51,397 nucleotides of DNA, taken from assembly GCA_964458655.1 (NCBI GenBank), contig CAYWJT010000014.1, forward strand, positions 1-51,397, in the 5' to 3' direction. Source of the stretch: CAYWJT01 sp964458655. Its GTDB lineage: Bacteria > Acidobacteriota > Aminicenantia > Aminicenantales > Saccharicenantaceae. The notes under the pieces were generated by a model. That model made no database searches. It was not told the DNA's origin and worked only from the letters and a program-made list of their open reading frames with translations. This document shows positions 15,785 through 25,591 of the stretch, piece by piece (positions within the stretch are counted from its first letter, which is position 1; every line of letters starts with the position of its first letter). Both the position numbers and the translations under genes were made by a program.

Positions 15785-17803
15785 ATGCTCACGACGCCCG
15801 AGAAGCTCGTTTTCCTGCTCCTCATCGCGGCCACGGCCGCGGCCTTTTTCCTGCCTGTCATCCGGCGCCTGCGGATAGTCCTCGCCGGCAGGCCGGACGG
15901 CGCCCTCGACCGGCCGGCGGCTCGCCTATCCTACGCCCTGAAAAAGGTCCTCCTGCAGCTCTGCACGCTGCGCGTGGAAAGGCCTTTCACCGGCCTTTTC
16001 CACGCCTTCATCTTCTACTCGGCCCTGACCTTCGACGCCATGACCGTCAACCACACGCTCGAAGGCTTCATCCCCGCCTTCTATCTCTTCGGCGACGGCG
16101 GCTTCGGCCTGTTCTTCTCCTTCATCGTCGACGTCTTCGCCGTCCTGGTCCTGGCGGCCGTGGTTTTTTTCGCCTTCCGCAGGTTCGTGGTCAGGCCCAA
16201 GGCCTACGCCACGACGCCGCTCGACTCGGCGGTCATCTATATGTTCCTGACCCTTGTCACCCTGACCTACCTTTATTTCGAGGCTTTCGCCATCGCCCAC
16301 GACCCGGGCACGGCTCGCCTGTCATTCCTCGGTTCGGCTTTAGCCCGTTTGTTCGTCGGCTCAGGCCTGGGCCACGACGCAGTCTCTCTCCACTTCAAGC
16401 TCGCTTGGTGGGCCCACATACTGGCCGTCTATGCCTTCATCGCCTACGTCCCCCACTCCAAGTACCTTCACATGTTCGCCGGCCCCCTGAACCTGCTCTT
16501 GAAAAGGGACGTGCCGAGCGGCGCCCTGGACGCGCTCGACCTGGAGAAGTCAGAGGTCTTGGGCCTGGAGAGGACGGCCGACCTCACCTGGAAGGACGGC
16601 CTGGACGCCTTCGCTTGCATGGAATGCGGGCGCTGCCAGGACGCCTGCCCGGCCTTCGCCAGCGGCAAGCCGCTTTCGCCCAAGATGATCATGTTCAACC
16701 TGGAGCGAAGCCTGCTCCGCGAGGAGCGTCCCCTGCGCCTCGGTAAGCGCGAAGAGCTGAAGCCGCTCGTGCCCGACACCTTCACCGAAGAGGAGATCTG
16801 GGCCTGCACCACCTGCGGGGCCTGCGTCCATGTCTGCCCGGTCGAGATCGGCCACATCGACAAGATCGTCGGCGCGCGCCGGAGCCGAGTTCTCATGGAG
16901 GGCCGCTTCCCCGCAGAGCTCGCCCCGATGTTCCGCGGCCTCGAGAGCCAGGCCAACCCCTGGGCGCTCAGCGCTTCCAAGCGGGCCGAATGGGCGGAGG
17001 AGCCGGGCATCCCGCACATCGGCGAGGTCGCAGACGCCGAAGCGCTCTTCTGGGCGGGCTGTTTCGGCGCCTATGACGACGAAGGCCGCAAGACCGCCGC
17101 GGCCATGGCGTCCGTCATGAAGGCCGCCGGCGTGAGGTTCGGCATACTGGGGACGGACGAAAAATGTTGCGGCGACTCCGCCCGGCGGCTGGGCAACGAA
17201 TACCTCTTCCAGACTCTGGCCCGGGCGAACATGGAACTTTTCCTGGCCCATGGTGTCCGCAAGATCGTCACCATTTGCCCGCACGGCTACAACACGTTCA
17301 GGAACGAGTATCCGCGGCTGGCCGAGTCGTTTTCCGACCTGCCGGCGGCCGACAGGGAAAGGCTGCGCTCGATAGAGGTCATATCCCACCCGGAATACAT
17401 ACAAGAGCTCCTGGAAAGAGGCCGGCTGAAGCTTGAGTCCCGGCTGCGGGCCGCTGTTTATACCTATCACGATCCCTGCTATCTCGGCCGCCACAACGGC
17501 ATCATCGAGCCACCGCGCCTGGTCCTGGACGCCGCCGTGAGCGGCGGAAGACGCGAGCTCCGCAACCGCGGCCGCAGGAGCTTCTGCTGCGGGGCGGGCG
17601 GCGGGCTGATGTGGACCGAAGAGAGGACCGGCCGCCGGGTCAATCACCTGAGGACCGAGGAGGTCATCGAGACCGGGGCCGGGCTGGTCGTTTCGGCCTG
17701 CCCCTTCTGCCAGACCATGCTCAGGGACGGGCTGCGGGACAAACAGGCCGTCAACGTCGAGGTCCTGGACATCGCCAGGGTCGTGGCCGCCGCTCTCAAG
17801 TAG
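15785..17803 (+). CDS. Membrane Fe-S oxidoreductase, HdrD/EMO-like (NarI-type domain + 4Fe-4S + CCG)
   Basis: This is a protein of about 672 aa. The first 250 residues hold roughly six membrane helices of the NarI (heme b) type, with histidines in HFKLAWWAHIL and VPHSKYLHMFAG as possible heme ligands. Two 4Fe-4S motifs follow (CMECGRCQDACP and CTTCGACVHVCP), then two CCG domains (CCGDSARRLGNE and CCGAGGGLMW, with CPHG and CPFC motifs). This layout matches ETF:menaquinone oxidoreductases (EMO), which move electrons from acyl-CoA dehydrogenases through EtfAB to menaquinone. An acyl-CoA dehydrogenase is encoded at 39686-40843, but etfAB is absent here. ATG 15785 is preferred over 15779 because the latter abuts the -10 box; no Shine-Dalgarno is seen. 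Confidence 0.88.
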   Translation: MLTTPEKLVFLLLIAATAAAFFLPVIRRLRIVLAGRPDGALDRPAARLSYALKKVLLQLCTLRVERPFTGLFHAFIFYSALTFDAMTVNHTLEGFIPAFYLFGDGGFGLFFSFIVDVFAVLVLAAVVFFAFRRFVVRPKAYATTPLDSAVIYMFLTLVTLTYLYFEAFAIAHDPGTARLSFLGSALARLFVGSGLGHDAVSLHFKLAWWAHILAVYAFIAYVPHSKYLHMFAGPLNLLLKRDVPSGALDALDLEKSEVLGLERTADLTWKDGLDAFACMECGRCQDACPAFASGKPLSPKMIMFNLERSLLREERPLRLGKREELKPLVPDTFTEEEIWACTTCGACVHVCPVEIGHIDKIVGARRSRVLMEGRFPAELAPMFRGLESQANPWALSASKRAEWAEEPGIPHIGEVADAEALFWAGCFGAYDDEGRKTAAAMASVMKAAGVRFGILGTDEKCCGDSARRLGNEYLFQTLARANMELFLAHGVRKIVTICPHGYNTFRNEYPRLAESFSDLPAADRERLRSIEVISHPEYIQELLERGRLKLESRLRAAVYTYHDPCYLGRHNGIIEPPRLVLDAAVSGGRRELRNRGRRSFCCGAGGGLMWTEERTGRRVNHLRTEEVIETGAGLVVSACPFCQTMLRDGLRDKQAVNVEVLDIARVVAAALK

Positions 17804-18000
17804 CGCGCCGAACGGCGAGGCCGCCGGCGCAATAACGTGTCCGTCGGGAGGAGAGCCGACCTGTTCAGCCGCCCGACGCCTGTCGTCCTATCGTGGCCGA
17901 GAACGGAACGCCCGGATAGTTCAACCAAACGTCGTCGGCGGCTTGGCCGTGCGCTGAGGCGAGCCTGTGACGGCCGCGAGCGTTATGCGCTCCGGGCCCT

Positions 18001-19044
18001 CTAGGCCTTCCCAAGGATTTCCCGGAAAGCTTCGACGGCGCGCTCCACGTCCTCGTCGCCGACGTCCTTGTGGGTGACGAACCTGATGCCGCCGAAGACC
18101 GCCAGGGCCCAGACGCCCCGCTCCTTCAACTTCTCCATGAATTGCGCGATCGTCAGCCTGGGATGTTCGAACCGGAAAATGACGATGTTGGTCTCGACGT
18201 CGGCGGGGTCGAGCTTGACGCCCGGCAGGCCGGCAATCCCTTGGGCCAGCCGCTTGGCCCGGGCATGGTCGTCCTTGAGCCTGGCCGGCATCTCGGTCAG
18301 GGCGATGAGCCCGGCCGCGGCCAACACGCCCACCTGCCTCATGCCCCCTCCGAGGGCCTTCCTTATCCGGCGGGCGTAGGCGATGGTCGCCCTGTCGGAC
18401 GCGAGGAGCGAGCCGACCGGCGCCGACAGCCCTTTCGAAAGGCAGAACATGATGGAGTCGGCGCAGGCCGCGAATTCCTTCACGGGCACTCCGGAAGCGG
18501 CCGAAGCGTTGAAGATCCGGGCCCCGTCCAGGTGGACCTTCAAGCCGGCCTCGTCCGCGACGCGGCGGACGGCCCGCAGGTTCTCGAGCGGCACGACCGC
18601 TCCGCTCCAGCTGTTATGGGTGTTCTCGACGCAGATGAGCGACGTCCTCGGCGTGTGGTCCGATGACAGCCTGATGTTGCTCTTCACGAGCTCCGGCTCC
18701 ATGGCCCCGCGCCGGGAAGGCAGAGGCCGGGGCGTCACCCTGGAGATGAAGGTCATGTGGGTCGATTCCATGTTGTAGATGTGCGACTTCTCCTCGACGA
18801 TGACCTCTTCGAGCTCGCGCGTCCACATCTTGACGGCGATGGAATTGCCCATCGTGCCTGAAGGGACGTAGAGCGCGGCTTCCTTGCCCATCGTCCGCGC
18901 CGCCAGCGATTCCAGTTCCTGGACGGTCGGGTCGTCGCCGAGGACGTCATCCCCGACAACGGCCGAGGCCATGGCCTGCCGCATTTTGTCCGTGGGCCTG
19001 GTGACGGTGTCGCTTCGAAAATCAGAGATCCTGTCCGTTGTCAT
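18001..19044 (-). CDS. ltaE: Low-specificity L-threonine aldolase
   Basis: This pyridoxal-phosphate enzyme cleaves threonine or allo-threonine to glycine and acetaldehyde. It has the family's opening FRSDTVTRPT, a cofactor region LHLDGARIFNA-type (here VHLDGARIFNAS), and the Schiff-base lysine in FCLSKGLSAPVGS. The ATG at 19044 (MTTDRISDFRSDT) follows GGAGAG by 5 nt and matches family starts. A longer frame to 19089 adds 15 residues. It is monocistronic and consistent with amino-acid catabolism. Confidence 0.94.
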   Translation of the reverse strand: MTTDRISDFRSDTVTRPTDKMRQAMASAVVGDDVLGDDPTVQELESLAARTMGKEAALYVPSGTMGNSIAVKMWTRELEEVIVEEKSHIYNMESTHMTFISRVTPRPLPSRRGAMEPELVKSNIRLSSDHTPRTSLICVENTHNSWSGAVVPLENLRAVRRVADEAGLKVHLDGARIFNASAASGVPVKEFAACADSIMFCLSKGLSAPVGSLLASDRATIAYARRIRKALGGGMRQVGVLAAAGLIALTEMPARLKDDHARAKRLAQGIAGLPGVKLDPADVETNIVIFRFEHPRLTIAQFMEKLKERGVWALAVFGGIRFVTHKDVGDEDVERAVEAFREILGKA

Positions 19045-19088
19045 TTCGGCTCTCCGTAGTTCAATCTCGGATTCGCGGGAACGGCCCA

Positions 19089-19117
19089 ATTATATGCCCG
19101 CCGGCCGTCCCCGGCAA
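19089..19117 (-). promoter_or_regulatory. ltaE promoter
   Basis: TTGCCG (19117-19112), 17 nt, then a perfect TATAAT (19094-19089), about 45 nt before the ATG. Confidence 0.65.
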
Positions 19118-19351
19118 CCCTTATCGCCGCCAGGCCGCGAGGAAAACGCTGGCCGCGCGGACAGCGAAGCCGAGCGAACCTTCCGCAGGCGAACGCGACC
19201 GAAACTTGGTGGCGGAGCATCGCGCGACGCCGCCGGGCCCTATGCCGGGCCCGCCACCGAATGCCGACGCGCCCTTGCGGCTGCCGACTCAGCGACCCGG
19301 GCCGGCCGCGCCCGAACCGCCCGGATGTCCCAGAAGGCAACGGCGTTCCGA

Positions 19352-19380
19352 TTTACTTGGTTCCTGAACTATGGTAATAA
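19352..19380 (+). promoter_or_regulatory. Promoter of the PASTA-rpe-bamD genes
   Basis: TTTACT (19352-19357), 17 nt, then TAATAA (19375-19380), preceded by TGG in the manner of an extended -10. The -35 box is weak. Confidence 0.5.
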
Positions 19381-19418
19381 TATCGGCGAAACGTCGCATG
19401 CGGACTCCGTAAGACATC

Positions 19419-20132
19419 ATGAGAAGATTCCTCTTCCGAACGGCTCTGTCCTTGCTCCTTTTTTTCAACCTGTTCTTCGCGGGCGCCATCATCTCTTCTC
19501 AAGTCATCCTGAAAGGCGAAGCCGTCACCGTCCCGGACCTCACGGGCAAGACGCTCGCCGAAGCCAGGGCTGTGCTGGCCAGGAAAGACCTCTCCCTTTC
19601 CCACCTCGGCTCTGAATTCAGCGACGCCTTCGAGAAAGGGGCCGTGATCTCGCAGGACCCGGCGCCGGGTACCAGGCTCCGGGTTACCAAGGTCGTCCGC
19701 GTCCTGACCAGCTCCGGCAGCCGCAACGTCCAGGTGCCCGACCTGGTCGGCAAGAGCCTCGAGAACGTCGTTTCCCTGCTGCGCGAGGCCGGCTTGAGCC
19801 GCGGCTTCATGACCCAGGTCCACACGCCGCATTTGCCGGCCGGCAGGGTCATCGCCCAAAAGCCCTCTCCCGAGGTTTCGGTGGAGCGAGGCTCGGCCGT
19901 CGGCCTGCTGGTCAGCCAGGGCGGACAGGAGAGCCGCTATGTCATGCCCGACCTCATCTACGGCCGCGCCGACCGGGTCGCCGCCCGGCTGAAAGAGCTC
20001 GGCTTCCAGGTCGCCGACATCCAGTACGTATATTACCCCGGCATGCCTTCGGGCGTCGTGGTCGGCCAGGAGCCGCCTTTCGGCTACCGCGTCCAGAAGC
20101 GCAGCCGCATCTCGCTGGAGGTCAGTCGCTGA
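19419..20132 (+). CDS. Membrane-anchored protein with three PASTA domains
   Basis: This 237-aa protein has one N-terminal membrane helix (LSLLLFFNLFFAGAIISS) and then three PASTA domains starting near residues 37 (VTVPDLTGKTLAEA), 104 (VQVPDLVGKSLENV) and 175 (YVMPDLIYGRADRV). PASTA domains bind peptidoglycan or beta-lactams in kinases and penicillin-binding proteins. Here there is no kinase or transpeptidase domain, so it is probably a periplasmic wall sensor or scaffold. Its TGA shares one base with the rpe ATG. No strong Shine-Dalgarno is seen before the ATG. Confidence 0.88.
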   Translation: MRRFLFRTALSLLLFFNLFFAGAIISSQVILKGEAVTVPDLTGKTLAEARAVLARKDLSLSHLGSEFSDAFEKGAVISQDPAPGTRLRVTKVVRVLTSSGSRNVQVPDLVGKSLENVVSLLREAGLSRGFMTQVHTPHLPAGRVIAQKPSPEVSVERGSAVGLLVSQGGQESRYVMPDLIYGRADRVAARLKELGFQVADIQYVYYPGMPSGVVVGQEPPFGYRVQKRSRISLEVSR

Positions 20133-20809
20133 TGAGAAAGCTGGTGGCACCCTCGATACTCTCGGCCGATTTCGCCCGCATCGCCGAGGCCGTCAGGCTG
20201 GCCGACTCGGCCGGCGCCGACCTCATCCACGTGGACGTCATGGACGGCCATTTCGTGCCCAACATCACCCTCGGCCCGGCGCTCGTGGCTTCGGTCAGGA
20301 AGCTGACCCGCCTGCCGCTCGACGTCCATCTCATGGTCGAGGAGCCGGAGCGCTTCATCCCGCTTTTCGCCGAGGCGGGCGCGGACTGGATCTCCATCCA
20401 CGTCGAGGCCACCCACCATCTCCAGCGGCATCTGTCCTGCATCCGCGAGCTCGGCCGGCGGGCCGGCGCCGCCCTCAACCCCGCGACGCCCATAGGCGTT
20501 CTCGAGGAAGCGTTCGACGACCTCGACTTCGTCCTGCTCATGTCGGTCAACCCCGGCTGGGGAGGCCAGAGCTTCATCCCCTCGTCGCGGGACAAGGTCC
20601 GCAGGCTCAGGGCCATGCTGGACCGGGCCGCAAAGCCCATAGCCATCGAGATGGACGGCGGCATCAAGCTCGACAACGTCGGGGACCTGTTCCGGGACGG
20701 GCTCGACATAGCCGTGGCCGGATCGGCGGTCTTCGAGGCCGACGACCCGGCGGCGGCCGTCAGGGAATTCAAGCGGATCGCAGCGGCTGCGGAAGGGAAC
20801 GCAAGATGA
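20132..20809 (+). CDS. rpe: Ribulose-phosphate 3-epimerase
   Basis: The enzyme interconverts ribulose-5-phosphate and xylulose-5-phosphate in the pentose phosphate pathway. The 225-aa TIM barrel is normal length. It opens with LVAPSILSADFA, and carries the metal and catalytic residues of HVDVMDGHFVPNI, HLMVEEPE, MSVNPGWGGQSFI, and a phosphate-binding end VAGSAVF. Overlaps with the genes on either side (TGATG and ATGA) indicate an operon. Confidence 0.97.
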   Translation: MRKLVAPSILSADFARIAEAVRLADSAGADLIHVDVMDGHFVPNITLGPALVASVRKLTRLPLDVHLMVEEPERFIPLFAEAGADWISIHVEATHHLQRHLSCIRELGRRAGAALNPATPIGVLEEAFDDLDFVLLMSVNPGWGGQSFIPSSRDKVRRLRAMLDRAAKPIAIEMDGGIKLDNVGDLFRDGLDIAVAGSAVFEADDPAAAVREFKRIAAAAEGNAR

Positions 20810-21624
20810 GACACGACCACAAGTTCGGCCGCCTCGCGCTGGCGGCTCTCCTGGCACTTTCTATCGCAGGCGGCGCGGCCTGCGGCAAGAAGAAGGCCCC
20901 GGCGATCGCCCCCGAAGTGGCCTCGTCCGACGAGGCCCTCTACAAGCTCGGCGAGTCGGCCATCAAGAAGGACATGGACAAAGGGCTGCTCTTCCTGCGT
21001 CAGCTCATCGACGCTTTCCCCAAGAGCTTCTACGCCCAGCGGGCCAAACTTCTCATCGCGGACGCCTATTTCAGGAAAGGCGACGAGAGCAACATGATGC
21101 TGGCGGCGGCCGAATACCGGGAATTCATCCGTTCCTATCCCTACAGCCCCTCGACCGCTTACTGCCAGTACCAGATCGGCATGACTTTCTACAAGAAGGC
21201 CCTCAAGCCTGGCCGGGACCAGACCAAAACGCTCCAGGCCCTGGAGGAATTCCGGAAAGTCGTCGCCAACTACCCGGCCAGCGAGCAGGCCAAGGCGGCC
21301 GAGGAGAAGATCAAGGACTGCGAGCGGCGCCTGGCCGAGCACAACTTCACCATCGCCGTGCAGTACTACAACCAGAAAGCCGTGCGCGCCGCGCTCGACC
21401 GGCTCAAGGAAGTCATGGCGACCTTCCCTGATTTCCAGAGGATGGACGAGCTTTATTTCTATGTCGGAGACTGCCAGTTCCTCATGCGGCAATACGACGA
21501 GGCCTCGCCTTTCTTCCTCAAGGTCGTGTCGGACTTCCCGAAAAGCAAGATGGTCAAGAAGGCCCAGGCCAGGCTGAAGGAAATAGAACAGGTCAAGTCA
21601 CGGACCCCGGAAAAAAAGTCCTGA
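20806..21624 (+). CDS. bamD: BamD-like outer-membrane assembly lipoprotein
   Basis: This 272-aa lipoprotein has a lipobox around GGAAC (Cys27) and TPR-like helical repeats of the BamD/YfiO type (FLRQLIDAFPKSFYAQRAKLLIADAYFR; YREFIRSYPYSPSTAYCQYQIG). BamD is the essential lipoprotein of the BAM complex that inserts beta-barrels into the outer membrane. It overlaps rpe by ATGA. A beta-barrel gene follows. Other TPR lipoproteins such as CpoB are possible but shorter matches. Confidence 0.88.
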   Translation: MRHDHKFGRLALAALLALSIAGGAACGKKKAPAIAPEVASSDEALYKLGESAIKKDMDKGLLFLRQLIDAFPKSFYAQRAKLLIADAYFRKGDESNMMLAAAEYREFIRSYPYSPSTAYCQYQIGMTFYKKALKPGRDQTKTLQALEEFRKVVANYPASEQAKAAEEKIKDCERRLAEHNFTIAVQYYNQKAVRAALDRLKEVMATFPDFQRMDELYFYVGDCQFLMRQYDEASPFFLKVVSDFPKSKMVKKAQARLKEIEQVKSRTPEKKS

Positions 21625-21649
21625 AGCATTCGTCTATAATGGAGGGAGA

Positions 21650-22447
21650 ATGATGCCCGCAAAAACCAAACGCTTCACGCCCGCCGCACTGCTCGTCCTG
21701 GCCCTGACGCTGGCCATGGCCCTGCCGGCCGCGGCCGACGAAGAAAAGACCCTGCCACTCTATCAGACCGGGCTGCGGTTCGATTACCTGACCAGGACCT
21801 TCAGCTCGGGCGGCGAAGAACCGGTCAACACCACGCTCAGAGCCTTCCTGGTCGGCGTCGGCGAGGACGTTTATTTCGCCGGCGGCTGGAATCTTTCGGT
21901 CTGCGCCGGACTGTCGCTCGCGAGTTTCAACGGCCTGACGTTCAGCGAACTGCCCGTTTCGGTCGAGTACCAGGCGGGGCTCCAGCCAGGGCTTTTCGTC
22001 GGGGTCTCGGGGCTCAAGGTCCTATCCCGGATGGACGAGTTCCAGCTCGACGTCAGCGCCCGCGTCAGATCTTCCCTAGGGTTCAAGAAGACCTGGCAGA
22101 TTACGGAACTGGCCGTGCCCGGCAGCTCGAGCGGCAGCAATTTCTGGGTCGAAGGCGCCCTGGGCCCGCGGTTCGTCTACAACTACTTCGGCCGCTTCAG
22201 CCCCTGGATCTCCGTCGCCGGCACCTATTTCGTCGGACAGTACAAGATGAGCGAGAAGATCGGCGAAAGCGGCGAGCTCATCGGCGCCCAGAAGAGCACG
22301 CTGAAGGGCAAGAGCTTCATCGAAGGTCGCGTCGGCGCCGACTTCAGGGTCTCGCCGCGGCTCACCATCCACGGCGAAGCGGGCTTCAGGCCCTACCGAG
22401 GAGGCGTCGACAGCCTGGCGTCGCTTTCCTTCTTCTACGATTTTTGA
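21650..22447 (+). CDS. Outer-membrane beta-barrel protein (unknown role)
   Basis: This 265-aa protein has a signal peptide cleaved after about residue 29 (LPAAADE). The mature part has alternating aromatic and small residues in roughly 20-residue strands and ends in a terminal phenylalanine (SLASLSFFYDF), the usual BAM recognition signal. This is typical of a small 8-10-strand barrel. I cannot assign a ligand or channel function. It lies 25 nt after bamD. GGAGG precedes the doubled ATG; the second ATG (21653) is an equally good start. Confidence 0.75.
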   Translation: MMPAKTKRFTPAALLVLALTLAMALPAAADEEKTLPLYQTGLRFDYLTRTFSSGGEEPVNTTLRAFLVGVGEDVYFAGGWNLSVCAGLSLASFNGLTFSELPVSVEYQAGLQPGLFVGVSGLKVLSRMDEFQLDVSARVRSSLGFKKTWQITELAVPGSSSGSNFWVEGALGPRFVYNYFGRFSPWISVAGTYFVGQYKMSEKIGESGELIGAQKSTLKGKSFIEGRVGADFRVSPRLTIHGEAGFRPYRGGVDSLASLSFFYDF

Positions 22448-22462
22448 CGACTGGAGGATGCC

Positions 22463-23860
22463 GTGATCATCAACAACGGAAAATGGAGAAAATGGCTGGC
22501 CGCGGCCTCGGTCGCGGTCGTGTTCGGCTTGCTGGCATTCGACGGCGCGGCGGCCCAGAAAAGCCAGAAAATAAACACGTCCCGCCGCGTCCCGGTCAGG
22601 GAAAGGCTGGTCCAGCGCCGCCTGCCCGACAAGGTCATGGCGGTCAGGCCGCCCTCTTTCCAGGGTCCGAAATACGCCCAGGACCGGGTGCTGGTCAAGT
22701 TCAAGCCGGGCGTCACCGCCCAGTCCAGGGACGTCATGATCCGGACCTACAATTTCCCCAGCGTCCGCATGATACCGAGGATCGAGGTCTACAGGGTCCA
22801 GGTGCCCCAGGGCATGACCGTGGAGGAAACGCTGTTCCTGCTTCGCTCCAACCCCGATGTCGAGTACGCCGAGCCTGTCTACAGGGTCAGGGCTTTCGCC
22901 ACGACGCCCAACGACCCCTATTTCATGCCCTACCAGTACAACCTCTACAACAGAGGCATCGTCCTGGACATCAGCCCGGAGATACAGCCGAGGACCACGG
23001 CCGGCGCGGACATCAAGGCCAGGGAAGCCTGGGACATCACGAAAGGCAAGGACACGGTGGTCATAGGCGTGCTCGACTCCGGCATCGACATGACCCATAT
23101 CGAGCTCAGGAACAAGTACGTCTCGAGCGGATATGATTTCATCAACGACGATTCCGACGCCTCAGACGATTTCTGGCACGGCACCTTCGTCGCCGGCATA
23201 GCCGCCGCCGAGACCAACAACAACCAGGGCATTGCCGGCGTGGCCTGGAACGCGAAGATACTTCCGGTGAAGGTGCTCGACGCCGAGGGCAACGGCTATT
23301 ACGACACCCTCATCGAGGGCATCATCTGGGCCGTCGACAACGGGGCCAAGGTCCTTAACCTGAGCCTCGGCGGCGAAGAGGCCGACTCTTCCCTGGAGGC
23401 CGCCTGCCGGTACGCCTTCGAGCACAATGTCATCGTGGCGGCCGCGGCCGGCAACGAATACGGACCGGTCGCCTACCCGGCGGCCTACGACAACTACGTC
23501 CTGGCCGTCGGCGCCACCGATTACGACGACCTCGTGGCCGATTTCTCCAACACGGGGCCCCAAGTCGACGTCGCCGCGCCCGGCGTCCTGATACTAAGCT
23601 GCATACCCCAGTGGATGGCCGAGCCGGGTTATGTGCCTTACGGCTTCGGCTCCGGGACGTCCGCCTCCGCGCCGCACGTGGCCGGCTTCGCCGCCCTGGT
23701 GCTCAGCGCCAAACCCTGGATGGCCGCGCGGGACTTGATGAACCTCATCCGATTCACGGCTGACGACGTCAACTCGGCTCAGCATAGGGGCAAGGACGAC
23801 TACATCGGCTACGGCCGCATCAACATGTCCAAGGCCCTGGTGCCCTACATTCTAAGATAA
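22463..23860 (+). CDS. Secreted S8 (subtilisin-like) serine protease
   Basis: This 465-aa protease has a signal peptide (residues 10-31), an I9-type inhibitor propeptide (about 75-141, DRVLVKFKPG) and a full catalytic domain. The triad is Asp205 (VLDSGID), His239 (WHGTFVAGI) and Ser400 (GSGTSASAPHVAG), with oxyanion Asn331. It starts at GTG with GGAGG 5 nt upstream. There is no C-terminal sorting or autotransporter domain, so it is probably periplasmic or released. With the peptide transporters elsewhere in this window it fits protein degradation for nutrition. Confidence 0.95.
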   Translation: MIINNGKWRKWLAAASVAVVFGLLAFDGAAAQKSQKINTSRRVPVRERLVQRRLPDKVMAVRPPSFQGPKYAQDRVLVKFKPGVTAQSRDVMIRTYNFPSVRMIPRIEVYRVQVPQGMTVEETLFLLRSNPDVEYAEPVYRVRAFATTPNDPYFMPYQYNLYNRGIVLDISPEIQPRTTAGADIKAREAWDITKGKDTVVIGVLDSGIDMTHIELRNKYVSSGYDFINDDSDASDDFWHGTFVAGIAAAETNNNQGIAGVAWNAKILPVKVLDAEGNGYYDTLIEGIIWAVDNGAKVLNLSLGGEEADSSLEAACRYAFEHNVIVAAAAGNEYGPVAYPAAYDNYVLAVGATDYDDLVADFSNTGPQVDVAAPGVLILSCIPQWMAEPGYVPYGFGSGTSASAPHVAGFAALVLSAKPWMAARDLMNLIRFTADDVNSAQHRGKDDYIGYGRINMSKALVPYILR

Positions 23861-23873
23861 AGAACATCCGGCC

Positions 23874-25544
<1,671 letters not shown>

Positions 25545-25579
25545 CGCCGCGCCACGCGGCCGGCGGGCTCCCCTTCATG

Positions 25580-25585
25580 TATAAT
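25580..25585 (+). promoter_or_regulatory. Possible -10 box for leaderless miaB
   Basis: A perfect TATAAT preceded by TG lies exactly 6 nt before ATG 25592. No convincing -35 is present and no Shine-Dalgarno is seen. It could be chance. Confidence 0.35.
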
Positions 25586-25591
25586 ATGCCC

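Larger units (their letters stand above)
19045..19418. other. Intergenic region between divergent ltaE and PASTA gene
   Basis: 374 nt hold two divergent promoters, at 19089-19117 (-) and 19352-19380 (+). Between them I see only GC-rich sequence with no conserved frame, repeat or RNA. Confidence 0.6.

Noticed and set aside
15766..16746. 326-aa frame overlapping the HdrD-like gene
   Set aside because: Arg/Pro-rich shadow of the real frame, with no domain.
21635..21640. TATAAT as a promoter for the beta-barrel gene
   Set aside because: It has no -35 box and would start the RNA after the gene's own GGAGG, which is well placed for translation from an upstream transcript.
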